NCBI GenBank assembly: GCA_008694505.1
Contig: VZDJ01006028.1
Location: forward strand, 1,383,097 to 1,447,096
Direction: 5' to 3'
DNA from: Cyanoderma ruficeps
Lineage: Eukaryota > Chordata > Aves > Passeriformes > Timaliidae
DNA length: 64,000 bases
Shown here: positions 40,056 to 52,985 of the stretch, piece by piece
Position numbering within the stretch: position 1 is the stretch's first letter
Layout of the letters: each line of letters starts with the position of its first letter
Position numbers and translations under genes: made by a program
The notes under the pieces: generated by a model
What the model saw: the letters and a program-made list of their open reading frames with translations, nothing else
Told to the model about the DNA's origin: nothing
The model's database searches: none

Positions 40056-43000
40056 TTGTGTGTGTTCTCTGACATTGCAGATCTGACTTGAAACATTCAG
40101 TGTACATGTTTTAATTCATTTTTCTGAATGCTAGTGTGTGTTTCCTTCCAGTGAGAAGGAAACTTGCTGTAAAGTGATCTGTTCCCCAGACCTTTTCATG
40201 TATGGCCGACCAGGTATTTCTCATTGGTTAGATGTTTAGTACAAAGTAACGGTAAGGGAAATACATTTGAAATTAAAATAAAATGCATTATTTGTAGTAT
40301 AATTTCCAGGAGAAACAAAGTATACTGTAATGCTGCATTTTTACTACAAATTGAAAAAAATCCTCAAATTCTAGGCATATCTTATATTACCAAAACAATT
40401 TAGCCATTTTGTTAACACATTGTAATTTCAGGTGCTATAAATACAATGTTGTACATTAAATTTTATTCCTGTATATGCAGAATGTTTTTTATTACAACCT
40501 GATATAATAAATAACAAATATAGCATTGTATTCCTTTCTATACAGGGACTACACAGATTTTCATTGTACTATCCTATTCATTTAAATAAACTGTTTTGAA
40601 ACCGCCACTAAATTCTTAAGAATTTTTTGATATATTGTATGTATTCACCATAACTGTCTACCTTTCAAGATTACTTTTCCTTTGCCTTTGTTTCTTTGCT
40701 TTTTAAATGAATAGGAGACAGATGAGAGAGAAATAAACAGTGAAAAACATGTACAGCTCTATTCACTCTTTTAAAATTCTAAATTTTTAATACAGAAATG
40801 CAGCAAGCTTGAATTCTGGTTATCAGATAGCTAAACTGTTTTCCCTTACTCTGTTTGGGAGCCTGAATACTGCATCAAGCTTGCAAAAAGTATAAGGGTA
40901 TGTAATTAAAATTATGAGCACAAGATTGTTGTACAAAAAGAACAGGATTTCATCACTTAGTATATCATAATTTAGCAGCTCTGAAGTTATTTTGTGGGCA
41001 CATAAATAACAGGCAAAAAAAAATTATATTATGGCAGAAAATTTAAAAAAAAAGTTGTGTAAGAGAACTGAGATTTCTGATGGAGCCTGGAATTTCTTAC
41101 TTGCAGGTTATCATAGTTAAATTCCTAGAACAGATTTAGCAGAACGACTAAGATGCACCCTTAATTTTCCACAAAATTTGGATCAAACCAAGCACAACAA
41201 AGTTTACCTTTCATAGATGTAGAGCTTGAAAGCTTATGAATCTACTTACGTGAAGTTTCAGAGTGTGATTCTGTAACAGAATGTTTTCTGTTCCCTCAGG
41301 AATGCTTCTGCAGCAAGAAAATTTTATATACATTTGTCCATTGTATTTATGAGGTATTTTTAAAGAAGCCAAGGGAAAAGGTTGTATCTCTAAGTATATG
41401 GTTTTAAAAGGTCATTCAGTCGTTTTAGATTTTGATAAATGGTCATGCTTTTGAATACTTTCAAGAGTAGTGGAAGGTAGTTGAACCTGAAAACAGCAAA
41501 AGGTCATTATTATGATAATCTGTATTTGCTTGAATCATCAGATTCATATTATTTGAGGCTTTGCTTTACAATAAACATATCAAAATAGGAAACCTATTTG
41601 TGTTTCCTAAAAAGCCATTAGTATATTGAACATAAATACTATTTTTTTTTCAAGATAATACTGTTTAACTGGATGTTAAAATTTTGAAAATAAAAAAAAT
41701 CACATTATCTGTAAAAATTAATTAATGGAAATATTAGCTATGTTAATAAGTGTGAATTTCAGAAAATTTGCTTGACTGGCTTATCACAGGCAGATTATGT
41801 AAACATACTCCACTATTTATTAGGTTTACAGAAGTAATTTGAAAATTTAATGTGGAAAAAAATTCCTGTTTGTACAAGTTCCTATCACATTATTTAGGAT
41901 TGGGACATCTTTGTCCAAAATGAAATCATATAAGCAAATGTTAAGATGAAAATATTAAACAGTCATGCACATTTGCTGAAAGTAATATGGTTTAGTTTTA
42001 ACAATTGCGTACATACATGCATACATCGAGCTACAACACAGAGTAGACTGATTACAGGTAAAAAGTAAGGAGCATCAAATCAGCCTGAAACTAGAATCCT
42101 TCATCAGTGTTTCCACCTACACAGGTACAAAGAATCCCCCGGTGGGGGACTGGGAAATTGGAGGAAATGTAAAACCCAGTCATAGTGATAATTTTCCATA
42201 ATCAAATGCATTTTTTTGTTATACATAATATCACAATTCTTTTACTGAAAATAAAAACAAGATAAAGGATCTGTGACAGCAAATGATTTTGTGAGGCCAT
42301 ATGTTGAACAACTAATTAGTGAGTGCTGCTTTCTTGAAATAATTATAAATGTTTTGAGAAAATCTCAGTCCTGTTTTTTTTTAGGTGTAGGAGCTGATAT
42401 CCCAGTGTTCCAGATTGTCTGTAATGCAAGCGATACTATATTATTTATTTTTTTTTTAAAGTTAATAGAATCTCTTGCACAGTCTGGATGTACCAACTCA
42501 AACACCATTTATTGAGGAAACTGTTCTGTGGCAAAATACAAAGACCAGTTGATAGAACTACTTTGTTTTAGATTGATCTGTCCATACGGACATCACCAGA
42601 AAGAATTAAATCCGGTTTAGGTGCAAAGTGCCACGCACATACATCACCATTCTGCATTCCTCTGCTTGTCATCTGAAATGGTTGGTTGATAAAAGGTAAG
42701 GTGCTTTATCTTATCCCTAGCACCTGGGAAATGGTCCAGTGAAAATTCAGTCTCAGTGAATTATTAAAGGCATTTTGGGATTTGTGAACTTGATAATGGT
42801 ATTTTGTGAGTGTTCATTACCACTGCAATTTAATATTACTACAGAAATTGAGTTAAGAGACTAGTAGTCTGGTAACAGCTATGGGATGTAATTTACAATC
42901 ATGAAAGATAACAAATCCACACTTTACTACTGTGTCAGCAGTGTTTTGTAAAACATGCTTAAAGAAGCTAATTAAACTTCATAAGGCCTCTTGTAGCATT

Positions 43001-46000
43001 ATAATCTGTCACAAGCTTTAGTCTAATGAACTACTTAACTGATATTTCACTGTAGGATAAAGTCTGAAGTGCTTGATCTTACTTAAAATTGGAATAGAGT
43101 TGTTTCCCAGAAGAAATAACTATAATATCCTGACTCAAGTAATGCTAAAATTGAGGTTTAGCATTACTTGTGAGTTTTAGTGCTATTTTGCATTATGTTT
43201 AATTGATCTATAGTTGATTTATTCAGAAAGGAGCTGCTCACACTGAAAAAAAAATAAATCAGACAGCCATGTAATAGCAAAGAAGTGAATGTTCAGTGGT
43301 ATGGAAGCTCTGAGCTACAATAGCTCTTGTGGCAAGATAGCTTCTTGATACAGCAGTGTCAGGCACTGGAGTGTCCATGGACTGGCACAGTTTTGTGTAG
43401 TACTGTCTTTGTTGAGGTCAAGCTGCTTTCATCACCTTTACCAGGGACTTGAAACTTCACTGTGAAGAAAAATGACTAAAAAATAGAATGTTGAGTAATT
43501 GAGTAGTGCTCCTGCACTTTATTTGGTGCTCTGAAAATTAAACTGAGGGAAAGAATAAATCCTTCATGTACTTTTGGATGTTACTTAGGACACAGTGAAC
43601 ATTGTTGAATCCCAGCAGTCCACCTAGCACAGGTACAAGCAGTGTTTGACAGGGTGCTTTCTCTCCAGTTGGCTGCTGGTTCTCCCTGCAGTGTACTGCC
43701 ACATCTAATGAGTAAATAATTTAGAGTCATCGTTAACTCAGGCTCATACATAATACAACCTTTTTTTCTAAAAAAACTTTCACAGATTAGTAGCTGTAGA
43801 CTTCTCTGAATAAATAAATCTGTTTACAAATTAATTCCTTTCAACCTAGTATTTTCATGAAGCTTTTGCTGTCAAACTGTCCTGGCTCATTATATTCCCA
43901 GCTTTCACCTACACATGCTAAGACTACAATTATTATAGTTGAAGCCACAGTTTGTTTTTTAAATTGCATATTGCTCCTCATAACCAAATCTTGCTGAGGC
44001 AGTCAAATTCAGTAGCTGATGTCTTCTGTACTTGTGTTACTTCCCTCTAGTCTTGCCTATTGTCAAGATATACAGAGTTATTTCTCCCTGCATTATTTTC
44101 CCTACTGAGAATTTTTTAAGGTCTGATTAAAATTGTGAAGATTTTTTTCTTGAACTATTTATTTTTTCAAGCCAGGAACTCTTCTGTGTTCTTGTTATTA
44201 TGTTATGTTAGAAGAGTTGTCATTTTATCTCTCTTTGTAAAGGAAAAAGCATAATAAAGAAAAGGCAAAAAGAGTTAAAATGTATCTGTGTTTGACAGTG
44301 ATGATGGAATGATTGAAACCTATCAGCTTTTATTTTGGCTTGCTGAGTTGCAGTTTCATCTCATTTTACTGTCATCTCATAATATTTTGAAATATCCTGC
44401 ACTGAATCCTGATAAAATATGACTGAATCGTTCCTGAAAATATATGGTGAATGGACACTGCCATTCAGACTTCCTTCAAGATAATTATTCTTATAGCAGA
44501 AATCTTTTCAGCAAATAATCTGTAGAGTTTAGTCACAGTTTTTGTTCCTATAACTAATGATGGTATTGCAGAAGGAACCGCCAATTATTAAAGAAGTAAA
44601 CCTATCAATTTTCCTAATGCATGAATCACCAATCTTTGCCATTTTTCCACTGTTCTGAAGGCATTTTGTGCTTCTCTATTTGTCAGAAAAATACTGCATC
44701 AACAGAAAATATCTGCGGGTTTAGATGTGTTTTCAGCACAGAGCTCCAGGTGTTTTGCCTTGTAGCCTTCAGATTCCTGTACTTCTAGAACTGATCTTTA
44801 ATTTCATTGTCATTGTTGTCTATTAGCATGCATATCTTGAATTGCTGTTTGCAGCTGTTGTGGCCTATTCTAAAGTGGCTCTCACTGAAAAATATTTTTT
44901 GTTGCTGTTTCAAAGGTCAAAATAACATAATGCTGACATCTCTGTGTGGTGACTATCTTGTGTTACTGAATATTTCTTATACATTTTTTTTTAATTACTT
45001 TTTTGTCATTGCTGGCTAGGAATGTTGCCATACTCGGGGGACTTTGAGGTTTCATTTCTTGTGTCCTTTCTTTGCTGTTGTAGTTTTTGTGATTGATTAT
45101 CTGCAAATTTATGGCAATATACCTTTATGGGGTGGGGGGTTTTTGTTTGTTTGTTTGTTTTTCTTTTCAGATTTTGATTCCTTTCCTATTTTCTCATCAA
45201 TTCCTTCCACATAAATTTGAGAATTCTCCCCAGTCTGGAAAACAAGGTTGATCAGATAAAGTTGGACTCCTTCATACAAAGCAGAAAGGAATTGCAAGAG
45301 TTACATAAGGTTTATCTTTGTCTCAGTGTTTTCAGACCTGAATGTCTTTATGAGATTTTTTTGTTGTCTGGAGGTTTTTAATGCCTTCCTAACTTTCTTG
45401 TAGGATTCTTGAAAGCCATACTGAAACACTAATTACCATTACTTCTCAGCTACTGCTTTCTTCTTATTATTATTTCTTATTATTGCTACTGCTTATGTCT
45501 GTAATATACACTGTAGATAACACAATGTACCATGTACATTTTGATCACAATTTCTGCTGCAGTAACAATGCCAACTACTCCACAGAAGACAGAAATTGGA
45601 ATGTTGCTATTTGTGGTGAAATCTTTTTCATGAGACAAGCAGATTGATCTAGGCTTGAGTTGAACAACAGCCTAATGACCCAGATGGAATTGCTGTGTCA
45701 AAAGTAACTTCAATCTTTTAGGGAAAAGAAAGCTAAAAATACCACATTTTGTCTTTGAAAGGAATTAAGGGTGCTTTCTTCTCTCCATGCTGGGGGGTGG
45801 TTCAGCTTTCCACAGGAGAAAAAAAATTCCCAGGGAAGGAATATATGAAAAATAAATCAGAATAAGTTCATGATAGCATTGTGCTCAATGTGTAAAGTAA
45901 TTACTGTAACAAGCCAATTAACTTTAATAGACTGTCCCACTGTTCTCTTGTCTCCTTAGCTGACCTGTCTATTGAAGCTTTCTGTAAACTTAGCACTCTA

Positions 46001-49000
46001 TTTGCATAGCTGCAGACAATTTCAGGCTGCTATTGTTGGTTAATCTAGAATCTGAACCTGATTTAATTGCAGGGAATTTTAATGCAATGTTCAGGGTGGC
46101 AAGAAGGAAAGAGGAATACATAACTTAAATATGTTTTTCCTGCTATGAACAGGTAGCAAAATGTGAACTTACACTGATGAAAATGAGGTGCTTGGTAAAG
46201 AAGACAGACACTGAGGGGCAATAGAATATCTAACTTAAAATTTCTGCAGTGATAAGGAAACAATGGCAGCAACATGTGCGGCAATGTATTTTTGCATGCT
46301 GCTGGCACTTTTGAAACAGATTGTGGATGTTATTTAATCAAAATTTATTGACATTTTGTAACAGTTAAGGACTCACTTTAATAACCTCTTATTTTTAGGA
46401 GACATAGTAGCAAAGCTTTTATACAGTTAAGCTTTGGATTAGAAGTGAACTAATAATACACAAGCTTAAAAATCTTGAAAATGCAATGGATGCAACCTGC
46501 TTCAGAGTAAAGGATAACTCTACACAAAAGATCTTTTGTATCCAGATTCTCCAAAATATATATTCTAAACTATTTATATTGAGTCAAGATAGTTCAATAA
46601 AGAAAAAGCTCTTCCATAAGCACTATCTATGAACCATGAAAACTTTTGGGTTTTCTTAATAGTATTTCTGGCTCTTCTAAAATATAAATATTATTTTTAG
46701 AATGCTGATTTTGTTTCATAATTAGTTGTGTTTACTTGTTTTGGTGAGGTAAGGTTTCTGAGTGTAGTGTGTCCAGTGTATGAGATGTACCTTGAAAAGC
46801 AGTATGTGGAGCTTCAAAATACATGAAAATTTGGTGGAACAGTAAATTACTCATCATGTCAGCAATTAAAAATATCTGGCTTGCTATCTAGCTATGCTAT
46901 TCAGTGTGCTGGCTTTAAAGGCCTTGCCTCTTAGCCCCAGTTAAAATACCTGTGTCATGATGTTCATTGTTGGTAGCACTTTTTTTCTTGCCAGAGGACG
47001 TCTGGCTGTTAGAAAGAGATAAGCAAAGCATTGCTACTTTCGCTGGGAACCCTAAAATATCCCTAAAAGGGCCTGGAAGAAGGCTTAATTCAGGAAATAT
47101 CGCTTATCAAAATCCATGCTCATTTAACAGGCACTAAGACTAGTTGACTCAAGGAACAGGAATACATCTGGATAAATTGAAAAAAACCCATTTACTATTG
47201 AAAGAGAATACAGAAGCAACTTGCCTCCTGGTGGAAGTAGTGTATCTGCATAGTGTTACTGAGGCAAGAATCTAGTTCACAACAAGTATATAATTAAGCA
47301 ATAAGAAAACTGAATACTTTTTGTATTCAAATTTAAAAGTAAATTGATATTTACCTGGCTTCCAGTATATATATGTTATTGTAAACAACTATTATGTGGT
47401 TGCACTCTGATTACAATTTGGTGAGATTTCCTCACTCCCACCCCACTTTTCACCCAAGAGAACCAACATGGCACATAATTTTATATTTGTATGAGCAACA
47501 GATCACCTGAAAACAACACTGTTTTAATTATGTCTGAGAATTCCCATAGCATTTCTTTGGAAGAAATCTCTTAGGAAACATTGTTTTTTTCTAATTTTCT
47601 CTGGCATTTAAGCTTTTCTGTGTCCATGGGATTTTCTTTGTTTATTTGTTTTTATTTGGAAATGCAATGGTCATATAATTCAGAGGACTCATATCTACAA
47701 AAATAGAATGCATCTGTTGCCTGATATTCTATAAGACCATGTGTTAACAGGGTATTAAGGCCAGGTAAAGTAAGTTTGGGTTGAGAGGCTGGGTGGGCAT
47801 TTAATTTTGGAATAAATGTGTATGTATTATTTGAGCAAAAACGTGTCATATTGCTTATTTTGTCTTCTGTGACATTTGGGAGATACCAGTAAACCAACTC
47901 ATATTACTCCTTCTTAACAAGGTACCAAGCAGTAAATCCTGAACCCCTGCAAAATATATTCTTCCTTTCTTTACACAGTAGCAGTATTTTGAAGGAAAAT
48001 ATAGCAGCTTCATAGAATGGAAAAGTTTAATATCAGTTTGTTTGGTTTCTTTTTATTTAAGTTCTTCGTTGTTAGACTGAAATTTTGTCCAAACAGCCAA
48101 CATTTTCTGTCCAACTGTCATAGGTACTCTTTGTCATGTTCTGCTGCTGCTGATACAGCCCAGAAATTTTATTTCATTCTATTATAATTTCAAATAAGGG
48201 AGGCAAGTTTTGTGAAGGTGGGTACCTAAATGTCAGTTCCCACTAGGTATAAGGGTTGCATGATCCTTCCTATTTACAGTTATTTTCTGATAGTCACCAA
48301 ACAGTATTTTTGGGGGACAAGAAGGTTTTTTGTTTGTTTTAAACCAGTATCTTAAATTTCTGTGTACAAACAAACTGGGAAAACAAAACAAAACAAACAA
48401 AATGAAAACTAAACCCAAGCCAGTTGGGAATTTATTACTGGAAAATTGTATTGTTCTCCATCATCTTTATTACCGGGGCAAAGCTTGTGTTTCAAGTGGA
48501 AAAAGTTACCTTTTGACACCTAAAGATAGCTTAAGAAAAGAAAAAGAGGTTTTCATTTAATGATACAACCATAAGTGCAAAATAATATGGTCAATGTAAT
48601 GCGAACAAGTTTAAAGTGCAGATAAGTCAACTTACTTGGCAAGATATAGTAAGGATGTAAACATTTGCCTTAGCTCTATCTAATCCAAGTATCAACAAAA
48701 CCACCAAGGTTAACTTTTACCACTTGAGAATACTGATGAAACACGTACCATCACTGAAATAAGTTAATGCAGGTGTTTTTGTCTAACTCAGTGCTTAACA
48801 TACTCAGCAAAAAAGTGATAGACCTGCACAAAGCTTCCATCCCAAGGAAAAACATATATTTCAGAAGTACTAATAATATAATTTGGACATATAGTAAGGG
48901 TTACTACCTACAACCTACATGGTGGGTTGCTTTACTTATTCATTTTTAATGTTACCAATATTATCATTGCTTTGCTGCAGTCATAGCAATCTTTCATCCA

Positions 49001-49860
49001 AGTAGTTTATTTCCTGATCACACTCAAATTTTCAAATTCTTTATCCAGATTTAGAAATATGTCCACATGAAGGTACAAAACAATATTACTTTCAAGGCTG
49101 CTAATTGTCAGCATCTTAGCAACCTCAGTGTATTACACAGTGAACAGATTAAACAGTAAAACTTATAACACAGAAAAAAAATTTCTATTTTCAGTGTTCT
49201 CAGACAGAAACATTTTTTAGTCCTTTTTATGGACACGAAGAAATTCCTAATGCCAGAGGGAGCCAATATTGCAAGTTCACTGCATGAGGAACTTATCAGG
49301 AATTCAGTATAGATCAGGGATTTTCAGAACTGCATCCTAATTTGGTAATAATCAGTCCATAAAAACTGCCCTGAGATTACTGGTCTTTTCAGTCAGATAA
49401 AGATGGTGCTGCTTATTAACACTGACATATTAAACACAGAATGTACCTGCAAATATGATATTAGTTGTAGTAGCTCTATCAAGGATGGCTCAATCTAGAT
49501 ATAATTTCTATTTTAATGGTCTCTATTTTTCCTTAAATATAGATGTCTCTAATAGTAATATTGTAGATCATGTTCCAAAAGTAAGTTAATTTTTCTGAAG
49601 TTGCACCTGTGAGTCATTTTTGATAGAGAATGCATTTCTACTGGCTCTATTTCAATCACAGGAAGGAAGATGAATAAACTTTCACCCAGCAAGTTTCAAA
49701 AATAAAAGAATTAAAGATAAATTACATGATTATCAGATAATGGAGACTTAAAAAAGGAATATTGAACAGATGCACCAATTAAATTCAATTTCAATTTATA
49801 ATATTTAGAGTTTGGGGTGTTGTTTTTTTTTGTTAATTGGGTTTTTTCAAAGAGAGTAGT
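40056..49860. other. Long intronic stretch, no gene seen
   Basis: Nearly 10 kb of AT-rich DNA with no classified transposon. It holds a TTTG run at 45140-45162, CATA repeats at 42007-42026 and A-rich CAAAA repeats at 48378-48402. All open frames are at most 81 codons and lack splice context or a recognisable domain. Confidence 0.55.
45140..45162. repeat. (TTTG)n microsatellite
   Basis: Four TTTG units after a GGTGGGGGG run. Confidence 0.85.
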
Positions 49861-50276
49861 TTGAGGTGGAAACAACCTTCATAGGGCATCTAGCGTAACC
49901 CCTCCACAATGAGCATCGACACATTCAATTCAATCAGGTTGCCCAAAGGCCCATCCAATTTTATCTTGAATGTTTCCAGAAATGGGGCAACACCTGTGTC
50001 AGTGCTTCACCACCTTTGTTGTAAAAAACTTCTGCCTTGTATCTAATCTAAATTGACCCTCCTTCACCTTAGAACTATTACCCTTTGTCCAATTGCAACA
50101 GGCTCGGCTACAAGGTTTGACCTCATCTTTCCTAGGCCCTCTTCAAGGTGTTCTGGGCCCTTCTCTTCTCCAGGCTAAACAAGCCCAGCTCTCAGCTGTG
50201 TTCACAGGAGAGGTGCTCCCTGTTCATGGCCACTCTAACAGGTTTAGGTCTTTGGTATGCCAGTGGGCCCAGATCT
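49861..50276 (-). mobile_element. CR1 LINE, 3' part (antisense)
   Basis: Matches a different CR1 subfamily from the one at 39.5 kb, in reverse complement. Landmarks are CAATGAGCATCGACA, AGGTTGCCCAAAGGCCC, TTGAATGTTTCCAGAAATGG, CTCTTCTCCAGGCTAAACAA and GGAGAGGTGCTCC in the expected order. It is diverged by many substitutions and small gaps, which suggests an old insertion. The 61-codon + frame (50093-50278) is antisense to it. Confidence 0.85.
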
Positions 50277-52484
50277 AGTTGAAGTCTGATAAAGTTTTTA
50301 AGAGGAAATGCATGAAAGGGATTTTTTTTCTGGTGGTGGTGGTGGTTTTTTGGTTTTTTTTTNTTTTTTTTTTGGTTTTTGTTTCCAATAAACTAAAGTA
50401 TGCTGTGTACAGATTTATCCCTGGAAGATCTGCAATTCTGTCTATTAACAGCTCCTTTCCCCCCCAGTCTGCAACTGGGAACCAATTTTTTTTCCTTTTA
50501 CCAGGTATAGTTTAAATCTATTGTAAGATAACAGGATTTCAATGATTTATGGTCTAAGAGATAAATAATAGAGAATCATAAAAAAGAGAAACAATTATTT
50601 TCCTTATTTGTTATTATCTTACATATCAGATGGATTGATCCTAAACTCATTCCCAATAGTCCCTGCAGAAAGGCACAGTCTAAAGGAGGATTTATCTAAT
50701 AAAAATATTGTCACAGTCATCTTTTAGAGACTGCTACTAAACCCACACTTAGACTGAGGTTTTAAATACAGAAATCTGTAGATGTTTTTCTTAGAATAGA
50801 CAATGATATTTCTGCAAATGAAAGTCAAAGAAAAAAAATCCTGAGGTATTACTTCAAATGACTTTCAAATCTTTTTTTTCGCTCGATTTCTGTTTTTCAT
50901 TAGTTATTTTGTAACAAAGCCAAATGGGATATTTGAAACCTTTCATTAAAACAAAAACCAGAACAACTCATCCAATATAAAATACATAATGGAGAACAGT
51001 TACTAAAGTAATGAAATTAAATTAATTGCATGGAATGGAAAAACAATTTTCCGTTCATTATATTTGTATATTCATTTTAGTTTGTTTTGAAAATCTTACA
51101 GTAGCAACCCCCCGTTAAAAAAAAAAATATAGAGCAGCACAGAACAGTCTTTCTCAACCCAGAAATATAGTAGGTACCTGATGTACTTAAAAATCCCCTA
51201 TTGAATACTTTGATGTACCTAAAAAAACTGCCCTGGGTATTATTTTTATATTATTTGAGTTTTTCAGAACAGTTATAATAAGGTTTATGGCTACTGTCCA
51301 TTGATTCATACGTCCGGTTTTTTGCATTGCATCTTGTTAGATCCTAATCCTCTACCAGTAATTCACAATAATTGAATGTTAAAGAAATAAAAAATTAAAG
51401 AATTAGCAACTCCTGTTTAGATGAGTGGTTTCTGTATTTTATTGAAGAATTTCATGTTTTCTTTATATGGGACACTAAAGAATTTGTTAAGGGATTAATA
51501 CACTAAAACAGTACAAGGAATACAGTAAAAAATGTGGAGTTTTGAGAATGTTAACAAAAATACCTATCTGAATAATTGTAGCTAAACGCTATAACAGCAG
51601 TTCTCATAAACAGAATGCAGTGTGTGCTATAAGACCTACATTTTATCATTTCAACTATTAATAATTACACTCAGTTACGGAACAACTTTTAAAGCAGAAT
51701 TTTATCGCTGAACGACTCAATTACAATATATTTGTAGCAGTAAAAATGCCTTCAATTCACATTTGTTCAATTGTGAGTTTGTTTTAAATTTTTGTTTCCT
51801 TTCAGGATAACTGCCATTTTAACCTCAAGACCCTACACATATCTTCTCTGGCTCTGGATGTAGAACTCTTTGAATGCTATAGAAAAATGGCTTGCAGAAC
51901 TCAGGGCCTGGGTGGAATATAACTGTATTAAACAGTAAAATCTAATTGATTGTGGTGTTCTAGAACTTAATGTTCCAGTTTTACTGGACAATGAAAGCCA
52001 TATATCAGAAAGAACCCTAGACGTATAAGGAATTATTGTTATTCTATTCATCAGCTTGAGAGAGGCAATAATCTTTTAAAGGAACAATATTCAGAGTGCC
52101 ATGGAATATTGTCCGCATGATGTTTGCTAAATATCACAACAGTAACCAAGAAAAATATTTGCTATCACTGTTGAAACAACAAATCAAGATATTCTTAATG
52201 AAACTTTTCCAAACACCAGTTACAAAACAAAAGACTCTTGCCTTTGGTTTTAGCCTCTAGCCAAACACAAAGTATGTGTTAGTATCACACACAGTGTGAA
52301 GTACTTGTGTGTAACAAAATACACACAAGAAGGTAGATACTTTTGTGCACAAATTTTGTCTTTGGAGAATAAAGTTCTGAGTTACATTGTATCCCATAAG
52401 CTGAATTACAATAGCATTTATATGCCTCAGATGATGCTCAGGTGCTGATACTTACTGATCTCTTCATTGTAGTTCTTGCATTCC
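50277..52484. other. Intronic sequence, no gene seen
   Basis: Starts with a GGT/T-rich low-complexity tract (50330-50385) that contains one N at 50363, then AT-rich DNA without recognisable features. Confidence 0.55.
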
Positions 52485-52597
52485 TGTAAGAGAAGGCAAT
52501 ACAGGTGACCTTCCCCCTGATAAATAACAGCTGTGTTAATTACCCAATTCAGCCTCACCCCTGATGAGTCACAGCTATAGCCAGTAAAGATAATTGT

Positions 52598-52605
52598 TAT
52601 AAAAG
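52598..52605 (+). promoter_or_regulatory. TATA box of the solo LTR
   Basis: TATAAAAG in the U3 part of the LTR at 52485-52979, in line with the downstream AATAAA. Confidence 0.6.
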
Positions 52606-52890
52606 GGAGTGGGTTAGCTGGTGAGAGGAGGATTGTGAAAAAGGATTATGGGGAGAGCAAATCACTGCTGTGAGGTCAGTCTGGGTCTGCAGTTACAGCC
52701 TGTTGTTGGAAGCTGCAGCCGCAGTCTAGCTGGGTAAAAGCCTGCAGTCAGTCTGCAAACTAATCCACGCAATCATAGTTTAGCAGGAAATAACCAGCAG
52801 GCAGAGGCTGTAAGGGAAACCTACAGCAGGCTCTTGCTGCAGCCAGAGTCAGTGAATAGTTGGAGTCAGGATGGCTGAACTGTAAAGAGG

Positions 52891-52896
52891 AATAAA
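52891..52896 (+). promoter_or_regulatory. Poly(A) signal of the solo LTR
   Basis: AATAAA, 83 bases before the LTR end. Confidence 0.6.
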
Positions 52897-52985
52897 CCAG
52901 GACCCTTTTTGTGCAGTGGTAAACAAGATGTCTATGTCTTCGCTCATTTCTACCCACTAACAAGAGGGCTGCTGCAACACATTCC

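Larger units (their letters stand above)
52485..52979 (+). mobile_element. Solo ERV LTR with 6-bp target-site duplication
   Basis: A 495-bp element that starts TGTAAG and ends GCAACA, so it has the TG...CA termini of retroviral LTRs. It is flanked on both sides by CATTCC (52479-52484 and 52980-52985), an exact 6-bp target duplication. Within it, TATAAAAG at 52598-52605 is a strong TATA box and AATAAA at 52891-52896 a poly(A) signal about 290 bases downstream, giving a U3-R-U5 layout. TGATGAGTCACAG in U3 (52562-52574) resembles an AP-1 site. There is no internal retroviral sequence, so it is a solo LTR left by recombination. A 6-bp duplication is typical of ERVK-type (betaretrovirus-like) integrases. 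The 79-codon - strand frame across it is spurious. Confidence 0.85.
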
